Assembly: GCA_900541865.1 (NCBI GenBank)
Contig: UQLO01000028.1
Location: forward strand, 1-36,249
Source: an uncultured Porphyromonadaceae bacterium
GTDB lineage: Bacteria > Bacteroidota > Bacteroidia > Bacteroidales > Muribaculaceae
Length of the DNA stretch: 36,249 nt
Reading direction: 5' to 3'
Part shown: piece by piece, positions 30,037 to 36,249 of the stretch
Layout: each line of letters opens with the position of its first letter
How positions within the stretch are numbered: position 1 is the first letter of the stretch
Position numbers and translations under genes: made by a program
The notes under the pieces: generated by a model
What the model was told of the DNA's origin: nothing
The model's database searches: none
The model's input: the letters and a program-made list of their open reading frames with translations, nothing else

Positions 30037-33000
30037 CGTTTAAAGCGTTTAGGTGTTACAGCCTTGATAAGATTGTTGTATTCGTCCTGAGCCTCCTTGA
30101 TACCGCCACGCCCGGCCACAGAATTGACAGTAACGAAAGGCTCGTTGAGCCGGCGCACCAAAGCCGCGACCGCATCGGCGAGCTCGGCATTGGTGTTGTC
30201 GGGCGCGGCGATCACCACCGGCGCAGCCGAGTTGGTGCTTGCCGCGGGCGCGGCGGCGATACGCAACGGGGCGGTGATAGCCGAAGACACATCATCTCGA
30301 GAGATGATACCGACTGAGTTAGAGCGCTGTGCTCTCTCGAGGAGGTCGATAACCGGGCGTGTGCGCGGGTTGTTCACCAACTCGCGGGAGGCGACCCATT
30401 CGCCGGCGTGGACGACCCCGGCGGGTTCGTCGGGGCGGCCGGGCTTGGTAAAACCGCCTTTGCGGTATCCCTGGGCCTCGGCCGCCTGCTGCTGCTTCTT
30501 GATAGTGGCAACCTGCACCATACCCGCCGCCGTAGCCATGGCGGCGGCAATAGGAGCGAGGATAAGACCGGCAAGGCCCCCGACCTTCAGGGCGGCGCCG
30601 TATGCGCTGAGGGCATTGGCGGCCGTTTGAGCGACGGCTTGAATAACCTGCATATTGTAGAGCTTTCGGTTAGCGCGGTTCTTGACGGCGGCAAGCTCGT
30701 TTTCGAGCTTACGCTCCAAGGCCAATTTCTTGTAATTGTTGCCTTGAGCAAGCTCGATATCACGTTGGTATTTGTTCTCGAGGCGAGCCGATTCCAAATC
30801 GGCGTCGGCCTTAACGCTCTCGGAATATGACTGCATCGCGGTGGCCATCATCGCGAAAGACACCTGAGCGAGATTGCCGATGCGAGCAGCCCAATTCTCG
30901 CCTTCTTCGGCCGTGCGGTCGAAGAAGTCGTGCCACGCCTTGTAAAGATCGATCACCTGAGCGGCCATAGGGCTACCCGCATTTTTGCCAAGCTCGAGAC
31001 GCAATTTCTGAAAATTGCGTTCGATAGCGCTAAGGGAAGCGGAGACATCGTCGGGGTCGAAGTCGCCCCGGGCGGCCAACTCGCGCACTTGCCTAACGGC
31101 AAGATCGCGAGCGGCCTGCAGCGCTTGGAAAGACTGAGGGCTTTCCTGCTTGGCTAAATCGGGGAGCCCCTGGTTCCAATATTTTTGGCGCACCTGATTA
31201 AGTGCGTCCTGGTATTGAGCTTCAGAGATAAGGCCGGCCTCGTGGATAGTGTCCAGATTTGCAAGCTCGAGCCGCATTCGGTTTGCGGCGTCGAGATTGG
31301 AATACTCCTTAAGCCAATGCTCGTATTTCTGCCGCACCTCCTGCCTGTCCTTGTTCTCCCATTGGAAGCGCAGTTCGTTGAGGCGCTGCTCGGCCTTAAG
31401 CCGATCAGCGGAGCCCACCTCGTAAATCTCGACAAGATTACGTTGGTGAACCATTTCCTCGAATTCGTTACGGCGGACGAAATCCTCGTGCTCGATATCG
31501 CAATCGACGTAGAGCTTACGGAGCGCGGCGACACGCTCGGCGTGAGCGCGTTCCTCTTCTTCGACCGACGAAGCGCGTTCGTCGCGCGACCACTTGTTCA
31601 CGGCCTCCCAATATTGCGCCTCAATGTCGAGCCTTTCCTGGGCGGAAAGGTCGGCACGAAGAGAAAGCTTCTGAAAGTATTCCACCGCAATCTTATCCAT
31701 AGCTTCAGCGTGTGCAAGGGCGTCAGCTTGGCCGGTGTAATATGCAGTTTTCGCCTTAGCCTCCTCAATGGCGCGCCAAGCCTTCTCCTCAGAGAAACGC
31801 TCGGTGTTGGCCTCACCCGCGCTGCCGAAACCGGAGCCGCCGCGGCGGTTACGGCGGCGGCCAACCACGACAACCCCTTCATCTAGCTCCTGCGCCCGCT
31901 CCAGCATAATCTGGAGCGAAGAAATCGCGTTTTGGATGTCGGTAGACCTTTCCAAAAGCAGATTATTGCCGTTAGGCAGGCGCTGAAAAAACGAAGACCG
32001 GCCGTGTTGCATAGTGTCATTAAGGTCGCCGATGAGCGCCTCGAGCTGCATAATCGACAAGCCCTCATAGATAGAAGAGGGGTTGCCGAAAATAGAAGCG
32101 ACAATTTCGCGCTCCTCTTGGCGGGTTCGCGAGGCCTCCAACATACTATTGAGGGCTTCGGCGATATCCGCAGCGCCGTCGCGGTCGGCCCCCAGTCCCA
32201 CAACCCCCAAAGTACTATTGAGGGCATCGGCGATATCGTCGCCGCCGCGGAAAGTTCCGCTGCGGTCGACCCACACCCCCAAAGACTGCAGGAAGTTTTT
32301 GGAGCGCTGGGAGAACTGCCGTTCGGAGACCTCGTTCACGAGGCGATTGACCCAAGTCGAAATTTCCGTATTAGAAAGAGCCTCTTGATAAGTGGAATTA
32401 CCACGGCGCACCGACTGCCGCGCATTTTTAAGGCCGAGGAACAACTTCTTGCCCTCTTCGGAAAGCGTAGAGTTGAAAGCCTCATCGGCTGCATCGTTGG
32501 CCTTATTAAGGCCACGGGCACGAGCCGCGTTATTAGCTTCAGTGGTAATAACGCGGTAGGCTTCAGCGACATTAGAGAGCGAAGCCACCTCGTCGCTGAG
32601 GCCTTTAAGATACTTTCCGTATTTGTCGAGAATACTGTCTTTTGCACGTTGATACTCCTCGGAACCCTGGCGGGCAGAGCGCAACTTAAGGAACAAGGCG
32701 TCGATTTCCTCCTTTTCCTTTCGAGTTTCGGCGGTGGTGGCGGCAATGCCGTCGGAAAGACGTTTCATCATCTCTGACGACTTAGAAGATTTGTTAATCC
32801 ACGACAACAGGGCAGCCGTAGCGGCGGCAATAGCGACAGCAATTGCGCCGAAAGGGTTAGCGGCCATGGAACCCGTGAGCAGGCGGAAAGCGATGCGCGC
32901 GGATCCCAGACCGCGCGTCATCGCGATAACCGCAACGCGAAACAGCACCACCGCGCCTTTGGCGGAGCTCCACACCGCAGTGAGAGCGGCTTGAGCTTTT

Positions 33001-34616
33001 TGCACAAGAAGCACCGCGGCGTAGTGGAGCCGGAAGGCAACAGTAGAGGCATTGACGGCGACGGCATATGCCGCGATAGCGACGGCCGCGCTGACAACCT
33101 CCTTTTTGTAAGTAATGACGAAAGAGATAACTTGATTGAGCACCCTCAGAAACACACCGGACGAAGTATAGATGTGTTTCATAATAGGGAAGAGCTTCTG
33201 CCCCAACTCGACCGCAAGCTCGACCACGCGCTTGCGGGCCTTGTCAATCGAAGCCTGTGCAGTATTGTTGAAAATCTCATATTCGTGGGTTGCAGAAGTG
33301 GCCTCGTTGAAAGCCTTTGTGGCGTTGCCGAGCTGCCACTTCACCTCGTCGAGGTGCATAGCGAGGGTAGAAAGCACCTGCGAGACGCGGGCAGCGTCGA
33401 GGCCCATATCCTTGAAAGCAGGAGCGAGGGACATAGTAGCGTTGTCGAAGCCAACACTTCGACCGAGCCTTTGCAGGGCCTCGAGGAACATAAGCAGGCC
33501 GTCTTTGGCCGAGCGTTTAAGCGTCCGATTAAGCCTTTCGGCGTCCATACCGAGAGTAGCGGCAAATTCTTGATTCTTGTTGGCGAGGTTCATAATCACC
33601 TTTTGGATAGCCGTTGCCGACATCTCCACCTTTTGGCCGTTAGCGTCGAGGACAGCGCCGAAGGCCAGAATCTGGGGAATGGTCAAACCGGCTTGTGAGC
33701 CGATACCCGCCATACGTTGAGCAAACTCCACGAGATAGGGCTTAGATGCGGTACAGTTCTGCGAGAGAACGTTCACCGTAGAACCGACGGCAAGCATAGC
33801 ATCTTTGGTACCGAGCATCTTCTCGACCCCGAAGATGTTAGTAAGCTTGGCGATAGTTTGGGTGGCCCCGGCGCCCAAATCGACAAGAGCCACGTTGATT
33901 ATGTCGGCAGCTTCAACGTAGCCTTGCACCGACTCCAAGGTATTCTTACCGAGGCGGCCGGCCTCCTGGGCGAGGTCGTTGAGTGCCTCACGGGAAGTTC
34001 GGGTGTCCATACGACGGAAAGCTTCGTTAAGCTTTTCGACGTCCTCGACCGACAGACCCGTATATTTGCGGGTGTTGGCGAGGGATTCCTCCATTTCGGC
34101 GAAAGAGTTGACAGCCTTACGGCCGGCCATTACCAAGCCCGTAATGGCAGCGGCGGCACCCATAAGTGCCGCTTGGGTGTCGTTGAGCCACGAATTAAAC
34201 CTCGACCACCCCGAGCGTTGCGTGTTCAGAGCCTGATTCATCTTCGAGATTTCGGCGCGGACGGCCTGAATCTTCTTGGCGTGAGCGTCCCAGGCCTCAG
34301 TTCCGCGCTTCATCCCGTTGAGTTGCGACTGCAGCGTTTTGAGAGTTTTGTTCAGCTCTCTGGGCGTAGCTGAATCAAGACGACGGAGGACGTCCTCGGC
34401 CGACAACGTTGCCCCCTTCATCTGCTCGATGAGGCGGGTGGTGTTTGTAAGTTCCCGTTGGAGCTTTTTTGCCCCAGCGGCGTCGCCGGCGGAGGCAGCC
34501 TTCTTGAGGGCAGCTTCGAGGCGTTGCGACTTTTTTTCGAGGTCGCTGAGCATGCGAGTAGCCTGCTGCCCGTTGAGGGTAAGAGTAATGTTGGCGGATT
34601 GGTTGATGTTAGCCAT
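30033..34616 (-). CDS. Tail tape measure protein (element 2), TP901-type
   Basis: 1527 residues from the ATG at 34616 (MANINQSANITLTLNGQQATRMLSDLEKK). An upstream start would place the terminator-like hairpin and promoter inside the gene. The TP901-type core is clear at about 180-370: FAEMEESLANTRKYTGLSVEDVEKL, then LNDLAQEAGRLGKNT and PYLVEFAQRMAGIGSQAGLTIPQILAFGAVLD. Membrane-like helices follow (about 510-620, including GAIAVAIAAATAALLSW), then long coiled coils and the end KGGFTKPGRPDEPAGVVHAGEWVAS. It differs in size and family pattern from the 894-residue tape measure on the left. Confidence 0.9.
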   Translation of the reverse strand: MANINQSANITLTLNGQQATRMLSDLEKKSQRLEAALKKAASAGDAAGAKKLQRELTNTTRLIEQMKGATLSAEDVLRRLDSATPRELNKTLKTLQSQLNGMKRGTEAWDAHAKKIQAVRAEISKMNQALNTQRSGWSRFNSWLNDTQAALMGAAAAITGLVMAGRKAVNSFAEMEESLANTRKYTGLSVEDVEKLNEAFRRMDTRTSREALNDLAQEAGRLGKNTLESVQGYVEAADIINVALVDLGAGATQTIAKLTNIFGVEKMLGTKDAMLAVGSTVNVLSQNCTASKPYLVEFAQRMAGIGSQAGLTIPQILAFGAVLDANGQKVEMSATAIQKVIMNLANKNQEFAATLGMDAERLNRTLKRSAKDGLLMFLEALQRLGRSVGFDNATMSLAPAFKDMGLDAARVSQVLSTLAMHLDEVKWQLGNATKAFNEATSATHEYEIFNNTAQASIDKARKRVVELAVELGQKLFPIMKHIYTSSGVFLRVLNQVISFVITYKKEVVSAAVAIAAYAVAVNASTVAFRLHYAAVLLVQKAQAALTAVWSSAKGAVVLFRVAVIAMTRGLGSARIAFRLLTGSMAANPFGAIAVAIAAATAALLSWINKSSKSSEMMKRLSDGIAATTAETRKEKEEIDALFLKLRSARQGSEEYQRAKDSILDKYGKYLKGLSDEVASLSNVAEAYRVITTEANNAARARGLNKANDAADEAFNSTLSEEGKKLFLGLKNARQSVRRGNSTYQEALSNTEISTWVNRLVNEVSERQFSQRSKNFLQSLGVWVDRSGTFRGGDDIADALNSTLGVVGLGADRDGAADIAEALNSMLEASRTRQEEREIVASIFGNPSSIYEGLSIMQLEALIGDLNDTMQHGRSSFFQRLPNGNNLLLERSTDIQNAISSLQIMLERAQELDEGVVVVGRRRNRRGGSGFGSAGEANTERFSEEKAWRAIEEAKAKTAYYTGQADALAHAEAMDKIAVEYFQKLSLRADLSAQERLDIEAQYWEAVNKWSRDERASSVEEEERAHAERVAALRKLYVDCDIEHEDFVRRNEFEEMVHQRNLVEIYEVGSADRLKAEQRLNELRFQWENKDRQEVRQKYEHWLKEYSNLDAANRMRLELANLDTIHEAGLISEAQYQDALNQVRQKYWNQGLPDLAKQESPQSFQALQAARDLAVRQVRELAARGDFDPDDVSASLSAIERNFQKLRLELGKNAGSPMAAQVIDLYKAWHDFFDRTAEEGENWAARIGNLAQVSFAMMATAMQSYSESVKADADLESARLENKYQRDIELAQGNNYKKLALERKLENELAAVKNRANRKLYNMQVIQAVAQTAANALSAYGAALKVGGLAGLILAPIAAAMATAAGMVQVATIKKQQQAAEAQGYRKGGFTKPGRPDEPAGVVHAGEWVASRELVNNPRTRPVIDLLERAQRSNSVGIISRDDVSSAITAPLRIAAAPAASTNSAAPVVIAAPDNTNAELADAVAALVRRLNEPFVTVNSVAGRGGIKEAQDEYNNLIKAVTPKRFKR

Positions 34617-34638
34617 AATGAATTGAAAAGGAACGACG

Positions 34639-34669
34639 CAAAAATAACCTCGGAAAAAGAAAGGACAAA
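34639..34669 (-). promoter_or_regulatory. Bacteroidetes-type promoter of the orphan tape-measure unit
   Basis: Minus strand: TTTG (34669-34666), a 19-base spacer, TATTTTTG (34646-34639), a full match to both boxes. Transcription would begin about 15 bases before the tape measure ATG. It sits directly against the hairpin at 34671-34703. Confidence 0.7.
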
Positions 34670-34670
34670 A

Positions 34671-34703
34671 GACGGCACCCGCCGCGGGTAGGCGGGTGCC
34701 GTC
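34671..34703 (-). terminator. Strong hairpin terminator upstream of the orphan unit
   Basis: A perfect 13-bp stem (GACGGCACCCGCC with GGCGGGTGCCGTC) around a seven-base loop, followed on the minus strand by TTTTG and a pyrimidine-rich tract. It would insulate the tape-measure unit from leftward transcription. A second short palindrome (CCGGCG/CGCCGG) lies next to it on the other side. Confidence 0.65.
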
Positions 34704-34968
34704 CGGCGCAAGCGCCGGGCGTCCCCCAAAGGCCTCAGCGGCCATTGCGGGGCGTTAACATCATTTAACAGAAGCACCTAAAATAATAGTATTTTTTTTG
34801 AGGCCGAATAAGGCTATGAGGAGCGAATACAATAGGCATTTTGGGGCGTTTTCGGGCATACACCGAAAAAAGGCCATTTGCGGGCAGCGGGCAAAAACAC
34901 CTATAAAAGCGTGTGCGAGGGCAGACAAAAACGGGCAAAAAAACGCCTTAAATGTTAAATATAAACTA

Positions 34969-34999
34969 TTGCAAATTAACAAAATAAGTAGTAACTTTG
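34969..34999 (+). promoter_or_regulatory. Bacteroidetes-type promoter for ardA
   Basis: TTG (34969-34971), a 20-base spacer and TAACTTTG (34992-34999), matching the consensus. Transcription would start near 35006, giving a leader of about 80 bases. The rest of 34704-34968 is AT-rich with no convincing gene. Confidence 0.75.
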
Positions 35000-35018
35000 T
35001 ATAGAGGGAAGGGAAAAA

Positions 35019-35050
35019 GGCCGCCCCTACCCTCTCGAGCAAAAGCGGCC
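35019..35050 (+). promoter_or_regulatory. Inverted repeat in the ardA leader
   Basis: GGCCGC (35019-35024) and GCGGCC (35045-35050) pair in the transcribed leader around a 20-base loop, preceded by an A/G-rich stretch. It may influence stability or start access; no T-tract follows, so it is not a terminator. Confidence 0.4.
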
Positions 35051-35088
35051 TAAATACAAAATTATACACCACAAAATTATACAAAACA

Positions 35089-35706
35089 ATGGAAAGCATC
35101 AAACTCACCAACGGCACGCTCGAACTCACCGAAAACGTAATCGCCCGCCTCGCCGCGCTGGGCTACACCCCCGAAAGCCTCCAAGAGGACATTAACTACT
35201 ACGCCCCCGACGGGGATGCGCCGAATATCTATGTCGGCACCTTCGGCAAGTATGCCGCCGGCAATCTGAGCGGGCAGCGGGTGGACGTATCGAATATTAC
35301 CGACGCCTCCGCGTTCGATTCCTTCCTTCGCGCCCTCCACGCGGATGAGGAAGATCCTGAGTTAATGGTTCAGGACGCCGAGAATATACCCTTCGACCTC
35401 ATAGGGGAGAGTTACGATGAGACCGACGTCGAGTTGCTGCAGGAATACTGCAGCCTCTGCGACCGCTACGGCGCGGAGCCTGTCGACGATTACTTCGACC
35501 TCTACTTCACCTTCAACGGGTTCGAAGATGCCTATATGGGTGAGTGGGAGAACGAAGAAGACTTCGCGCACCACATCGTCGAAGAATGTTACCCCGAAGT
35601 GCTAAACGGGCCTCTCGGGAACTACTTCGATTACGACTCCTTCGCGCGCGACCTCTTCCTTGAGGACTACACCATGAGCGAGAACGGACATGTGTTCAAC
35701 CGATAA
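35089..35706 (+). CDS. ardA: ArdA anti-restriction protein
   Basis: 205 residues. It mimics DNA and blocks type I restriction-modification enzymes. Family marks: PNIYVGTFGKYAAGNLSGQRVDVSNITDASAFDSFLRALHADEEDPELMVQDAENIP, then DLYFTFNGFEDAYMGEWENEEDFAHHIVEE, and the end YFDYDSFARDLFLEDYTMSENGHVFNR. The sequence is very acidic, as DNA mimics must be. It has its own promoter and leader and lies next to a terminator, so it is an independent accessory cassette that protects incoming DNA. Confidence 0.95.
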   Translation: MESIKLTNGTLELTENVIARLAALGYTPESLQEDINYYAPDGDAPNIYVGTFGKYAAGNLSGQRVDVSNITDASAFDSFLRALHADEEDPELMVQDAENIPFDLIGESYDETDVELLQEYCSLCDRYGAEPVDDYFDLYFTFNGFEDAYMGEWENEEDFAHHIVEECYPEVLNGPLGNYFDYDSFARDLFLEDYTMSENGHVFNR

Positions 35707-35718
35707 ACCGCAACCGCT

Positions 35719-35838
35719 ATGAAAGAGAACATAATATTCGTGCTTAAATACATTCTCAAAATGGTAGCTGCACTCATCTTCCTATACTTCGTTCACTGGT
35801 TCCTCTGGGAGTGTTACTACGCCGGCATCCCGATGTAA
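35719..35838 (+). CDS. 39-residue membrane protein after ardA
   Basis: Short frame MKENIIFVLKYILKMVAALIF..., ending YYAGIPM. A single hydrophobic helix with many aromatics (LIFLYFVHWFLWECYY) follows a short charged start. It begins 12 bases after the ardA stop and ends 19 bases before the strong terminator hairpin, so the two would share a transcript. No family is recognised. Its fit between stop and terminator argues that it is real. Confidence 0.6.
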   Translation: MKENIIFVLKYILKMVAALIFLYFVHWFLWECYYAGIPM

Positions 35839-35857
35839 GGACAGACCGCCGCCGCAA

Positions 35858-35886
35858 GGGCCGCCCCTCAGAAGGGGCGGCCCTTT
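35858..35886 (+). terminator. Rho-independent terminator of the ardA unit
   Basis: GGGCCGCCCCT and AGGGGCGGCCC form a perfect 11-bp GC-rich stem with loop CAGA, followed by TTTGCTT. It ends the ardA and small-protein transcript. Confidence 0.8.
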
Positions 35887-35923
35887 GCTTGGTGTGTGGG
35901 TGTTTGGGGTGACGGGTTCTCGG

Positions 35924-35995
35924 GCTTTCGCGGACGGCGGAAGACCGCAACGGTATGTTTGAGAGAGTTTTTCGAGCTTTCGCGGACGGCGGAAG
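35924..35995. repeat. Pair of 20-bp direct repeats
   Basis: GCTTTCGCGGACGGCGGAAG occurs at 35924-35943 and 35976-35995, 52 bp apart, and each is followed by a near-copy of a CGCAACGG element. No gene is seen in 35887-36249. Confidence 0.7.
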
Positions 35996-36004
35996 GTCGC
36001 AACG

Positions 36005-36053
36005 GCGCTGAAAATCCCGCAATAACGGAACGTTATTGCGTGGATTTCAGCGC
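36005..36053. repeat. Large inverted repeat, 22 paired bases
   Basis: CGCAATAACG pairs perfectly with CGTTATTGCG around a GAA loop (36018-36040). An outer arm, GCGCTGAAAATCC with GGATTTCAGCGC, adds 12 more pairs with single bulges. A smaller hairpin, TGCAGGGG/CCCCTGCA, follows at 36063-36082. Confidence 0.75.
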
Positions 36054-36179
36054 AGAACGGGGTGCAGGGGTGTCCCCCTGCATTGTCAGTAATGACCCCC
36101 CGCGCGCCTGTGGACGGATTCGCCTCCTCCCCTCCTCGCCTCCCGTTATATGCGCGCCGCCGCCCGCCGCCGCCCGCCG

Positions 36180-36249
36180 CCCCCCCCCCCCCCCAGCCCC
36201 CCCCCGCCCCCCCCCCCCCCCAGCCCCCCCCCCCCCCCCCCCCCCCCCC
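36180..36249. other. Low-complexity C run at contig end
   Basis: Almost pure C with two AG interruptions and one G, preceded by GCC/GCCGCC repeats. Nothing else in the window resembles it. It is best taken as a read-end or assembly artefact. Confidence 0.75.

Noticed and set aside
34761..35129. Leftward hydrophobic frame of 122 codons
   Set aside because: It covers the ardA promoter and start and reads AT-rich leader DNA; no family pattern or start context.

Overview
The window reads as Bacteroidales mobile DNA, mostly a temperate HK97-type siphophage with part of a second phage-derived element on its right. Three lines of evidence point to Bacteroidales. There are several promoters of the form TTG/TTTG, a 19-20 bp spacer, then TAnnTTTG, which is the Bacteroides primary-sigma type. 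The tyrosine integrase has an N-terminal arm-binding domain and an IntDOT-like degenerate active site. The small accessory proteins also look Bacteroidetes-like. The GC content is high for Bacteroides itself, so a host such as Alistipes, Barnesiella or Muribaculaceae is possible; this is inference.

Layout of element 1, almost all on the minus strand and read right to left. A lysogeny switch lies at 25811-26384: a rightward Xre-type repressor facing a leftward early operon. Small early genes occupy 24475-25810. A gene-free stretch of about 680 bp (23795-24474) is packed with hairpins and duplicated motifs and may be a large structured RNA. A replication/recombination block follows: a Pro/Ala-linker protein, DUF2800, DUF2815, a small membrane protein, YopX, an unknown protein, a nonapeptide-repeat protein, a primase/VapE-type ATPase, a direct/inverted repeat array at 16140-16392, VRR-NUC and an SNF2-like helicase. 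A consensus promoter at 14374-14404 starts the late genes: a small basic protein, HNH, small and large terminase, portal, prohead protease, capsid, connectors, tail terminator, tail tube, a tail chaperone with a probable programmed -1 frameshift, tape measure, tail tip, and a tail-fibre-like gene cut by the left edge.

The junction at 26385-28197 holds the 3' half of a tRNA-Ser(GGA) gene, a hairpin, 10-bp repeats resembling integrase arm sites, a rightward integrase and a 12-bp tandem repeat array. This is either an attP region or the seam between two elements sharing one attachment site.

Element 2 (28198-36249) has a second, unrelated-looking tape measure protein and tail-tip protein. They form an isolated two-gene unit with its own promoter immediately after a terminator-like hairpin. 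Divergent to it are ardA (anti-restriction) and a 39-residue membrane protein, followed by a strong terminator and a cluster of repeats and hairpins. The last 70 bases are a low-complexity C run that looks like a sequencing or assembly artefact.

The points most worth a second look are the structured gene-free region, the orphan tape-measure unit, the repeat array with a palindrome inside the promoter at 16433-16463, the frameshift signal, and the tRNA/integrase junction.
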